Below, one piece after another: positions 54,301-61,005 of a DNA stretch of 64,000 nt (position 1 is its first letter; every line of letters begins with the position of its first letter). A model generated the notes under the pieces. It made no database searches. It was not told the DNA's origin and was given only the letters and a program-made list of their open reading frames with translations. Source of the DNA: Streptomyces aureus (GTDB taxonomy: Bacteria > Actinomycetota > Actinomycetes > Streptomycetales > Streptomycetaceae); the NCBI RefSeq assembly GCF_000725495.1, contig NZ_JNZD01000001.1, forward strand, positions 434,001 through 498,000. The letters run 5' to 3'. A program made the translations under genes and the position numbers.

Positions 54301-55348
54301 TCGCCAGAACGATCCTGCGCCCGGTGTGCGGCTGGAAGACGCGGTGCTGCTCGGCGTGCGAGAGCCGCGCGTACAGCGGCAGGACCTCGGTGAAGCGGTA
54401 GTTCTTCTTGTTCAGCGCGTCGGCCGTGTCGCGGATCTCCCGCTCGCCCGACAGGAAGACCAGGATGTCGCCCTTGCCCTCGGCCTGGAGCTCCTCGACG
54501 GCGTCGCAGATCGCGGTGATCTGGTCGCGGTCCGCGTCCTCGGAGTCCTCCTCGAGCAGCGGGCGGTAGCGCACCTCCACCGGATACGTCCGCCCGCTGA
54601 CCTCGACGATCGGGGCGTCGCCGAAGTGCCGGGAGAAGCGCTCCGGGTCGATGGTCGCGGAGGTGATGACGACCTTGAGGTCCGGCCGCTTGGGCAGCAG
54701 CTGGGCCAGGTAGCCGAGCAGGAAGTCGATGTTGAGCGACCGCTCGTGCGCCTCGTCGATGATGATCGTGTCGTACGCGCGCAGCTCACGGTCCGTCTGG
54801 ATCTCGGCGAGCAGGATGCCGTCCGTCATCAGCTTGACGAAGGTGGCGTCCGGGTTCACCTGGTCGGTGAAGCGGACCTTCCAGCCGACGGCCTCGCCGA
54901 GCGGGGTGTCCAGCTCCTCCGCGACGCGCTCGGCCACCGTGCGGGCGGCGATCCGTCGGGGCTGGGTGTGCCCGATCATGCCGCGCACGCCACGGCCCAG
55001 TTCGATGCAGATCTTCGGGATCTGGGTGGTCTTGCCGGAGCCGGTCTCACCGGCGACGATCACGACCTGGTGATCGCGGATGGCCGCCGCGATCTCGTCC
55101 TTCTTCTGGCTGACCGGAAGCTGCTCGGGATAGGTGACCGCGGGCACGCGGGCGCGGCGCTCGGCCGTGCGGGCCTCGCCCTTGGCCATCTCCGCCTCGA
55201 TCTCGGCGAACACGGCGGAGCGGGCCTCGGGCTTGCGGATCTTGCGTGCGCCTTCGAGCCTGCGCCCGAGCCGGTGCGCGTCGCGCAGGGGCAGCTCGGC
55301 CAGGCGGGCGGCGAGATCGCCGAGGGCGGGGGCAGGGTGCGTAGACAT
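51371..55348 (-). CDS. hrpA: ATP-dependent RNA helicase HrpA
   Basis: 1325 residues, the normal long HrpA length. DEAH-box motifs: GETGSGKTTQIPKICIELG (I), GHTQPRRIAARTVAERVAEE (Ia), TDGILLAEI, IIIDEAHERSLNIDFLLGYL (II), VVITSATIDPERF (III), VLATNVAETSLTVPGIKYVI (V) and QASANQRKGRCGRTSDG (VI). The C-terminal half carries the helicase-associated, OB and long HrpA-specific DUF3418 region. HrpA resolves stalled ribosome/mRNA collisions and processes some mRNAs in other bacteria. Single gene lying between two identical tRNA-Asp genes. Confidence 0.95.
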   Translation of the reverse strand: MSTHPAPALGDLAARLAELPLRDAHRLGRRLEGARKIRKPEARSAVFAEIEAEMAKGEARTAERRARVPAVTYPEQLPVSQKKDEIAAAIRDHQVVIVAGETGSGKTTQIPKICIELGRGVRGMIGHTQPRRIAARTVAERVAEELDTPLGEAVGWKVRFTDQVNPDATFVKLMTDGILLAEIQTDRELRAYDTIIIDEAHERSLNIDFLLGYLAQLLPKRPDLKVVITSATIDPERFSRHFGDAPIVEVSGRTYPVEVRYRPLLEEDSEDADRDQITAICDAVEELQAEGKGDILVFLSGEREIRDTADALNKKNYRFTEVLPLYARLSHAEQHRVFQPHTGRRIVLATNVAETSLTVPGIKYVIDPGTARISRYSHRTKVQRLPIEPVSQASANQRKGRCGRTSDGICVRLYSEDDFLARPEFTDAEILRTNLASVILQMTAAGLGDIEKFPFIDPPDHRNIRDGVQLLQELNALDPAEKDVRKRLTQTGRKLAQLPVDPRLARMVLEADKNGCAREVMVIAAALSIQDPRERPSDKQAQADQQHARFKDETSDFLAFLNLWRYIREQQKERGSSAFRRMCKQEYLNFLRIREWQDIYSQLRTVARQMGIHLNEEDAPEQSVHVSLLAGLLSHIGMKDVKETGSESGRGSGKNEYLGARNAKFAIFPGSALFKKPPRFVMSAELVETSRLWARVNARVEPEWVEPLAGHLLKRTYSEPHWEKDQAAVMAYEKVTLYGVPIVAQRKVNYGRIDPEASRELFIRNALVEGDWRTHHKFFADNRKLLTEVEELEHRARRRDILVDDETLYDFYDQRVPEHVVSGAHFDSWWKHKRHEEPELLDFERSMLINDRAGAVSKDDYPDSWAQGRLKFRVTYQFEPGADADGVTVHIPLQVLNQVTDEGFDWQIPGLREEVVTELIRSLPKPIRRNYVPAPNFAQKFLERAVPLQEPLTLTMARELKRMVGVPLTADDFDWSRLPDHLKVTFRIVDERRRKLAEDKDLEALKLRLKPKARQAISQAAAATAEREGGESLERSGLTDWTIGPLRRVFETRRAGQPVKAYPALVDDGPKANTVSVRLFDTEAEQAEAMWKGTRRLILRNIPVNPGKFASDKLTNAQKLALSANPHGSVQALFDDCAMAAADKLIADFGGPAWDEESYRKLYDKVRAEIVDTTVRTVGQVQQVLAAWQACERRLKALRSPTLLANLADVRAQLDALVKPGFVTATGLRRLPDLMRYLVAADRRLQQMPTGAQRDTSRMEKVHEMQDEYAWLLEQLPQGRPVPSSVLDIRWMIEELRVSYFAHALGTAYPVSDKRIVKAIDAAAP

Positions 55349-55416
55349 ACGCGATCCAGGATCTCATCCCGGGGAAATCCGTGGCGAACCCTTTTGCCGC
55401 GGCCGGCGGGGCGGGG

Positions 55417-55791
55417 TCAGGGGGCGCGCTGGGCGGGCGGCGCCGGAGCCTCGGCGGCGGGCGCCGTGGATCCGCTGCCGGCCTCGGGCGCGGGGTCCTT
55501 GGCGGCGGGGCGCGCGGGCTCCCGCCGGGGAGCCGAGCCGAGCGCGATGGACCGGGCGGTGTTGGAGACGGCTTTGATGCCCAGGTAGGCGGTGGTCATG
55601 CTGCTCACCGCGGTGAACGCGGCGGTGAGCACCCCGACGATCACGGCCTTGTCGCCGTCGAGCCGCCAGACCCCGAAGACCGCGACGCCGGCGATGGCGA
55701 CATTGCTCATGACGACCGCGATCAGCCCGTAGCGCGCCCGGTCCTTCTCCAGCTCGGTGTCCCGCAGCGCGGCCGCGTCGTCCCGGCTCAT
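55417..55791 (-). CDS. Small two-helix membrane protein
   Basis: 124 residues. An acidic N-terminal helix (DDAAALRDTELEKDRARYG) leads into two transmembrane helices (GLIAVVMSNVAIAGVAVFGV and KAVIVGVLTAAFTAVSSMTT), followed by an Ala/Pro-rich cytoplasmic tail. The ATG at 55791 has GGGGGGA upstream; the frame is open to 55848. No family is recognised. It is upstream of hrpA on the same strand but 68 bases apart. Confidence 0.7.
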   Translation of the reverse strand: MSRDDAAALRDTELEKDRARYGLIAVVMSNVAIAGVAVFGVWRLDGDKAVIVGVLTAAFTAVSSMTTAYLGIKAVSNTARSIALGSAPRREPARPAAKDPAPEAGSGSTAPAAEAPAPPAQRAP

Positions 55792-55980
55792 GTCGTCCCC
55801 CCGAAGAAACCCGATTCGATCAGCCAGAGAAGCTAGCGCCACCGGCACCCGCTGCCAAGCGGACCGTCCCTATCCGGTCACGCCCCGTCGCCATCCGGCC
55901 AGGCCCGTTCCGGACCGGGGCACGTACGGCCGGCACCGGTCGCGTCTTGCCGGTGCCGGTCACGCCGGTCCCGGGAAACG

Positions 55981-56017
55981 ACGAAACCCCCTCCGGATGA
56001 CCCGGAGAGGGTTTCGT
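55981..56017 (-). terminator. Terminator of the Glu-Asp-Phe tRNA cluster
   Basis: ACGAAACCCCCTCCGG pairs with CCGGAGAGGGTTTCGT around a short loop, with one bulge. It lies six bases beyond the tRNA-Phe 3' end on the minus strand. Confidence 0.7.
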
Positions 56018-56022
56018 TCTTG

Positions 56023-56096
56023 TGGCTGGGGCCGGGGTCGAACCGGCGACCTATCGCTTTTCAGGCGATCGCTCGTACCAACTGAGCTACCCAGCC
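56023..56096 (-). tRNA. tRNA-Phe(GAA)
   Basis: Acceptor GGCTGGG/CCCAGCC, D-arm GCTCAGTTGGTACGAGC, anticodon loop CTGAAAA giving GAA, T-arm CCGGTTCGACCCCGG, discriminator A. CCA not encoded. Confidence 0.95.
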
Positions 56097-56120
56097 ACGA
56101 GGCTTCCGGAGAAACCTCAG

Positions 56121-56195
56121 CGGTCCTGACGGGATTTGAACCCGCGGCCTCCACCTTGACAGGGTGGCGAGCACTCCAAACTGCTCCACAGGACC
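56121..56195 (-). tRNA. tRNA-Asp(GUC), copy 2
   Basis: Identical over all 75 bases to the tRNA at 51207-51281. It is the middle gene of the Glu-Asp-Phe cluster. Confidence 0.95.
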
Positions 56196-56244
56196 AAGCT
56201 TTTGTGTGCGAACAAGCGATGCAAGTGTCGCACACAGTGTTACG

Positions 56245-56317
56245 TGCCCCCAACGGGATTCGAACCCGTGCTACCGCCTTGAAAGGGCGGCGTCCTAGGC
56301 CGCTAGACGATGAGGGC
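56245..56317 (-). tRNA. tRNA-Glu(UUC)
   Basis: Acceptor GCCCTCA/TGGGGGC with one G-U, D-arm with GTCTAGCGGCCTAGGAC, anticodon loop CTTTCAA giving UUC, T-arm CGGGTTCGAATCCCG. First gene of the cluster. CCA not encoded. Confidence 0.95.
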
Positions 56318-56397
56318 TATCGGCCCGCCTGCGCGCTTCTCAGCGCGTCGGGGACGTGAGAAGCATATGGGATGGCGGGAGGTATCGCCAAAACGGT

Positions 56398-58002
56398 TTA
56401 CGGGGAGGTCGTGGAGGGGGTTCCCGAGGGCATCGGCGAGGGGGTCGCGCCGGGCTCGTTCTCCTGCGCCAGATGGCGGCTGACCTCGGCCGTCGTCTCG
56501 CCGAGACCGCCCAGTCTGATCTCGTCCCAGGCCTGGAGCCGGTGGGTGTCGCGGTCCATGTAGAGCACCGAGGCCTCGATCGGGGCGGGGTACCGGCGCT
56601 CGACCGCGCGCAGCCCGCTGCCGCCCGTCGAGCCCTCCACCCGCAGCCGGGTGCCGTACTTCATGATCTCCATCTCCTCGTGGTGCAGATGCCCCGCGAG
56701 CACCAGGGGCACCTGGCCGTCCGTCCCGCGGGCGGCGACCGGTTCGTGGGCGACGGCGATGTCGGCCGGGGTGCCCGCGGCGCGCTGGTCGCGCAGGGCC
56801 GAGGCCAGCCGGGCGCCCGCGAGGTCCTCCGCCGCGTCGCCGCCCGGCGCGGACGAGCGGTCGGGTGTGAACTGGGGATCGCCGATGCCGGCGAAGCGCA
56901 GGCCCGCGACGGAGACCGCCCGGCCGTCGTCCAGGACGTGCACGTTCCGCAGATGTTCCAGGTAGCGCTGGGTCTCCCGGGAGTCGTGGTTGCCGCGGAC
57001 CCAGACGTAGGGGGCTCCCAGGTCCGGTATCGGGTCCAGGAAGGCGTTCTCGGCCGCCGAACCGTGATCCATCGTGTCGCCGGAGTCGACGATCACGTCG
57101 ATCGCGTACTGCTTCACGAGCGAGGCGATGATCTTCCAGCTCGCCGGGTTCAGATGGATGTCGGAGACGTGGAGCACCCGGATCGTGGTCGGGTCGGGTT
57201 CGTAGGCGGGAAGGGTGGACGTGACGTCGTACAGCTTCGTCACGTTCGTCACCAGGCGTGCCAACTCCTTCTGGTAGACGTCGAATTCGCTGACGATGCT
57301 GCGGGCGTCGCCGACCAGGGAGGGGGCGGAGGCGAGGAGCCCGGAGTACTTCGGCTCCAGGACCGACTTGGGGTTCCAGGTGGCGAAGGCGGTCGCTCCC
57401 GAGGCGCCCAGCAGGCACAGGGCGAGACCCCCGGCGGCGAGGGCGCGGCGCGGGCGGCGGTAGACCGCGAGGCCGAGGGCGGCGGCGCCGGCGACCACGG
57501 CCGTGCAGGAGCGGACGGCCAGGTCCAGGGTGCCGTCCTCGACGTCCCGTACGACCTCGTCCTGGAGCCCGGCGAGGCGCTCGGGGTGCTCGACGAGGGC
57601 CTGGGAGCGCTCCGGGTCGAGCCGGTCCACGTCCACGTCCAGGCGCAGCGGGGCCTCGTGGCTGCGCAGTTCCAGGGCGCCGAGCGGGGAGATGTTGATC
57701 TTCGTGCCACCGGTGAGGGAGGGGCGCAGGGTCATGGTGGTGTTCATGGGGCCGACCGGGACGCGGACGTCGCCCACGGCCAGCAGCCCCAGCCAGGCGC
57801 CGAGCAGGACGACGCACAGCATCCCGAGGGCGCGGGTGTACGGGTTCGGGCGGGCGGCGAGTTCGAGCTCGGGGGGTTTCCGGCGGCCGGTGCGGCCGGG
57901 GCGGCGGCGGGCGAGCGCGTGGAGCGCCCGTCCGGCGCGACGGGCGGTGCTGCGGGCCGTACGACGGACGGTGGCGGTTGCGGCGACGGGGACGCGGGCC
58001 AT
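56398..58002 (-). CDS. Membrane-anchored metallophosphoesterase
   Basis: 534 residues. A basic Arg-rich cytoplasmic N-terminus (about 50 residues) precedes a transmembrane helix (ALGMLCVVLLGAWLGLLAVG), an extracellular segment, and two or three further helices around residues 160-215. The catalytic domain has all five blocks: LHVSDIHLNP, IVDSGDTMDHG, WVRGNHDSRETQ, a VAHEP motif and LAGHLHHEEME, so it should bind two metal ions and hydrolyse a phosphoester. GGGACGA precedes the ATG at 58002. Orientation suggests an extracellular active site, perhaps on a lipid or wall intermediate. Substrate unknown. Confidence 0.88.
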   Translation of the reverse strand: MARVPVAATATVRRTARSTARRAGRALHALARRRPGRTGRRKPPELELAARPNPYTRALGMLCVVLLGAWLGLLAVGDVRVPVGPMNTTMTLRPSLTGGTKINISPLGALELRSHEAPLRLDVDVDRLDPERSQALVEHPERLAGLQDEVVRDVEDGTLDLAVRSCTAVVAGAAALGLAVYRRPRRALAAGGLALCLLGASGATAFATWNPKSVLEPKYSGLLASAPSLVGDARSIVSEFDVYQKELARLVTNVTKLYDVTSTLPAYEPDPTTIRVLHVSDIHLNPASWKIIASLVKQYAIDVIVDSGDTMDHGSAAENAFLDPIPDLGAPYVWVRGNHDSRETQRYLEHLRNVHVLDDGRAVSVAGLRFAGIGDPQFTPDRSSAPGGDAAEDLAGARLASALRDQRAAGTPADIAVAHEPVAARGTDGQVPLVLAGHLHHEEMEIMKYGTRLRVEGSTGGSGLRAVERRYPAPIEASVLYMDRDTHRLQAWDEIRLGGLGETTAEVSRHLAQENEPGATPSPMPSGTPSTTSP

Positions 58003-58115
58003 TCGTCCCGTCTGCCCAAGGGGCGCGGGGGGTATGCGGGGTTCCGTCCCCGTCCTGGAGGAGGCGGCCTGCGGCGCGGGGAGGACGGGTCCGTGGTGGG
58101 TGCGCCGTGGTGCGG

Positions 58116-58466
58116 TCAGCCCCAGCCCAGTTCGTGGAGCCGGTCGTCGTCGATGCCGAAATGGTGGGCGATCTCGTGGATCACGGTCACCGCGACCTCG
58201 TGGACCACCTCGTCCGTCGTCTCGCACCGGCGCAGGGTGGGACCCCGGTAGATCGTGATGCGGTCGGGCAGCACACCGGCGTACCACTCGCCGCGGTCGG
58301 TGAGCGGAGTGCCTTCGTAGAGCCCCAGCAGCTCGGGGTCGTCCGCCGGAGGCTCGTCCTCGACGAACACGGCGACGTTGTCCATCACCCGGGTCAGCTC
58401 CGGCGGGATCCGGTCCAGCGCCTGGCTCACGAGCTCTTCGAAGGTTTCGCGCGTCATCTCCAGCAC
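58116..58466 (-). CDS. Minimal zinc metallopeptidase-fold protein (DUF1025/MMP family)
   Basis: 116 residues. VTVIHEIAHHFGIDDDRLHE contains the HExxHxxGxxD zincin motif; FEELVSQALDRIPPELTRVM and MDNVAVFVEDEP are the conserved N-terminal segments. These are among the smallest zincins known and have no established substrate. The start is the GTG at 58466 (MLEMTRETFEEL) or the ATG at 58457. It lies 113 bases upstream of the metallophosphoesterase on the same strand and is divergent from the beta-lactamase-fold gene. Confidence 0.87.
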   Translation of the reverse strand: MLEMTRETFEELVSQALDRIPPELTRVMDNVAVFVEDEPPADDPELLGLYEGTPLTDRGEWYAGVLPDRITIYRGPTLRRCETTDEVVHEVAVTVIHEIAHHFGIDDDRLHELGWG

Positions 58467-58628
58467 CCCGCCATTGTCGGGGATGGCGGGGTGCCGGCGG
58501 CGTACGACGGAGACCGGAAGGGCCCGGATCCGGCGGGGAAACGGGGCGCCTGCCCCACATGGGGTGTCTCGTACCGGTTTCGGAGTGTGCTGCCGAAGGG
58601 GTCCGGGCCGCCCGGTGATAGTGCGGGC

Positions 58629-59870
58629 ATGACACGCACCCCCTCCCCGGGCCGCCCGGTCGCGCGAGCCCGCAAGGCCCTTCTGTGCGCCGCTCTCCTC
58701 GCCGTCACCGTCCAGACCGCCGCCGTGCCCGCGGCCGCCCACGAGGCCGCCCGCCCGCGCGGGAGCGAGTGCGCGCGAACCGCGCGGCCCCTCGGCGGAG
58801 AGTCCCGCGAAGTCCTCGGGATCACCCGGAAGGCCAAGGCCGATCTTCATCTGAAGTCGGTCGAGGTGAAGGTCACCCGCGGCCGGCGCGAGGTGCTCAC
58901 CGACGCGCTCGGCGAGTCCATGACCGGAGTGCCGGCCGAGCCGGACATGCACTTCCGCGCCGGTTCCGTGGTCTTCTCCTACGTCGGCACGGCGCTGCTG
59001 CAACTGGTCCAGGAGGGCCGGGTCCGCCTGGACGACACCGTGGAGCGCTGGCTGCCCGGGCTGCCCAAGGCGAACCGGATCACCCTGCGGATGCTGGCGA
59101 CCAACACCACCGGACTCCACGACTACGTCACCGACCCGGCGTTCCTGGCCGAGCTGGAGGCCCACCCGTTCCGCCACTGGACCCCGCAGCAGCTGCTCGC
59201 GTACCCCTACAGCCATTCGTTCTGGTACGAGCCGGGCACCAACTGGAGCTATTCGCACGCCAATTACCTGCTGCTGATCCAGGCGCTCGAGAAGATCACC
59301 GGTACCCGGATCGACCGGTTCCTGCGGGAGCGGGTGACCGGCCCGCTGGGTCTGGACAACACCCGGAACAACTTCACCCCCGACATCCCGCGCAGGGTCC
59401 TGCACGCCTTCACCTCCGAACGCGGGCTGTACGAGGAGTCGACGTTCTGGAACCCCTCGTGGACCACCGCGCCCGGTGCCGTGATCACCACGCACATCTG
59501 TGACCTGGCCCGTTCGGCCCGGGCCATCGGCAGCGGCGAGCTCATCTCGCGCCGCTCGTACCGCACGCTGATCAACCCGGGGACCGTCGGGCTCGGTCAC
59601 CCGACCGCCCGCTGCCCCGCCACGGTCTGTCTGCCGCAGACGGAGGCCAAGCACTTCGGCCTGGGTGTCATCGTGATCAACGGATGGGTCCTGCAGAACC
59701 CCTCGTTCTCCGGCTACGCGGCGATCCAGGCGTATCTCCCGTCGAAGCGGCTGGCCATCGCGGTCAGCGCCACCAAGACCAAGGACACGCCCGACGGCAA
59801 CATGGCCGAGGTGGTCGCCCAGCGCATCGCGGCGGCGCTGGCTCCCGAGGCGCCGCTGGCCGTCGGCTGA
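58629..59870 (+). CDS. Secreted beta-lactamase-fold protein with altered catalytic motif
   Basis: 413 residues. A Sec-type signal peptide (KALLCAALLAVTVQTAAVPA then AAAHEA) is followed by a class C/DD-peptidase fold: MHFRAGSVVFSYVGTALLQL, VRLDDTVERWLPGLPKANRI, LATNTTGLHDYV, YEPGTNWSYSHANYLLLIQA and ERVTGPLGLDNTRNNF. In active enzymes the first motif is SxxK; here Ser is followed by V-V-F, so the general-base Lys is absent, and the YxN motif reads YSH. It is therefore probably non-catalytic or uses another mechanism. ATG chosen because MTRTPSPGRP begins the signal peptide. Confidence 0.85.
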   Translation: MTRTPSPGRPVARARKALLCAALLAVTVQTAAVPAAAHEAARPRGSECARTARPLGGESREVLGITRKAKADLHLKSVEVKVTRGRREVLTDALGESMTGVPAEPDMHFRAGSVVFSYVGTALLQLVQEGRVRLDDTVERWLPGLPKANRITLRMLATNTTGLHDYVTDPAFLAELEAHPFRHWTPQQLLAYPYSHSFWYEPGTNWSYSHANYLLLIQALEKITGTRIDRFLRERVTGPLGLDNTRNNFTPDIPRRVLHAFTSERGLYEESTFWNPSWTTAPGAVITTHICDLARSARAIGSGELISRRSYRTLINPGTVGLGHPTARCPATVCLPQTEAKHFGLGVIVINGWVLQNPSFSGYAAIQAYLPSKRLAIAVSATKTKDTPDGNMAEVVAQRIAAALAPEAPLAVG

Positions 59871-60109
59871 CCTGCGGCCGGCCCGCCGCGTCCGGCACGG
59901 CCGCGCCCGCGGGTGCGGCGGAGGGCGGGCCCGGCGCACGCCCTCCGGGTCCGATGTGGGCCCGGAGCGCACGCCCCCCGGGTCCGGTTGGGCCCGGGGG
60001 GCGCGTGTCCTCGCGCGGGCGACGGGAGTTGGGCAGGGAGAACTCCCGTTTCTCCCCACGCTCCCGGCTCCTTCCGAGCGGGGGACACCCCGTCCGGAGG
60101 TGGCCGCCC

Positions 60110-60649
60110 GTGCGCGCCTTGTACGTACCCGTCCGTTCGCGCGTACCCGCCCGGCTGGTCGCCGCGGTCCTGACCGTGGCCGCGACCGCCGGCTGCATGA
60201 GCGTCGGCGACGACGCGGGGCGGCCGGCGCCCTCGCAGTCGGCGGGCAGACACGCCGACGGGGTGCCCGGCGGCGGGGCCGCGGGGGGCGGCGGGATCGG
60301 GTCGTTCGGCGGGAAGAGCGGCAAGGGCGGCAAGGGCCACAAGGGCGGCAAGGCCTCGGCGAAGCCGGGGGAGTCCGCCTCAGGGGACCCCTCCGCCTCG
60401 GCCTCCCCGGGCGCGAAGCCTTCGGCGAAGATCACGGTGAAGAGCGGGGACCCCTCCGAGAACTCCGCGCCGCCCGGTGAGGAGCCGACTCCCACGCGGA
60501 CGACGGCGGAGCCGACGCCCGAGCCCCCGCCGGCCTCGTCCCCGGCGCCCGACCCCGGTACGGCGGAGCCGTCCTCGTCGGCCCACGAGCAGCCGCTGCC
60601 CCAGCTGGTCCAGCGCGAACCGGCGCCCGAGGCGGGCTCCCCGGTCTAA
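60110..60649 (+). CDS. Small Gly/Lys/Pro-rich lipoprotein
   Basis: 179 residues. GGAGG lies nine bases before the GTG. The signal peptide PARLVAAVLTVAATAGC carries a lipobox TAGC, so the mature protein is lipid-anchored. The rest is low complexity: a Gly/Lys stretch (GGKSGKGGKGHKGGKAS), then Ser/Pro/Glu-rich sequence. No domain is recognisable; a wall-spanning spacer or cation-binding surface protein is possible. Immediately after the stop, another frame continues with Gly/Ser codons, so a frameshift near the end cannot be excluded. Confidence 0.65.
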   Translation: MRALYVPVRSRVPARLVAAVLTVAATAGCMSVGDDAGRPAPSQSAGRHADGVPGGGAAGGGGIGSFGGKSGKGGKGHKGGKASAKPGESASGDPSASASPGAKPSAKITVKSGDPSENSAPPGEEPTPTRTTAEPTPEPPPASSPAPDPGTAEPSSSAHEQPLPQLVQREPAPEAGSPV

Positions 60650-61005
60650 CGGCGACGGCAGCGGCAGTGGCGGCGGCAGCGGCCGGTGTGGCGGGGTTCA
60701 CGGGCCGAAGGGCCGCGGATGTGGTCCGTCCAACAGCGCGGCCGACGGCGGCGAGGTAACTTGGGTGGTGCGAGCAGCTGGCTCGCACTGCACCCTCACC
60801 TGGTCTTACGGGCTCGGTTTGCCTTCAAGGGGGAAGGGTGCGTATGGTAGTAGATCGTTTGATCCCATTTGCCCGGCGCCGCCGCAGAGAGCGCCGCGTG
60901 GCGCGTACTCTCCCTTGCCGTGGCCGGACCGCATAGAGGCGGTCGTTTGCGACTTCACGGAGTTTGGGCGCGTGCCGAAGAAACTCCGGAAGGTTCGCAT
61001 TTCGC
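60650..61005 (+). promoter_or_regulatory. Leader region of the DEAD-box helicase gene
   Basis: 356 bases without a gene. The 3' half (60840-61005) is less GC-rich and probably holds the promoter and a long 5' UTR. DEAD-box helicase genes of this type are often cold-regulated through structured leaders; here I can see imperfect hairpins around GCGCCGCCGCAGAGAGCGCC but nothing decisive. GGAAGG lies 16 bases before the ATG. Confidence 0.45.
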
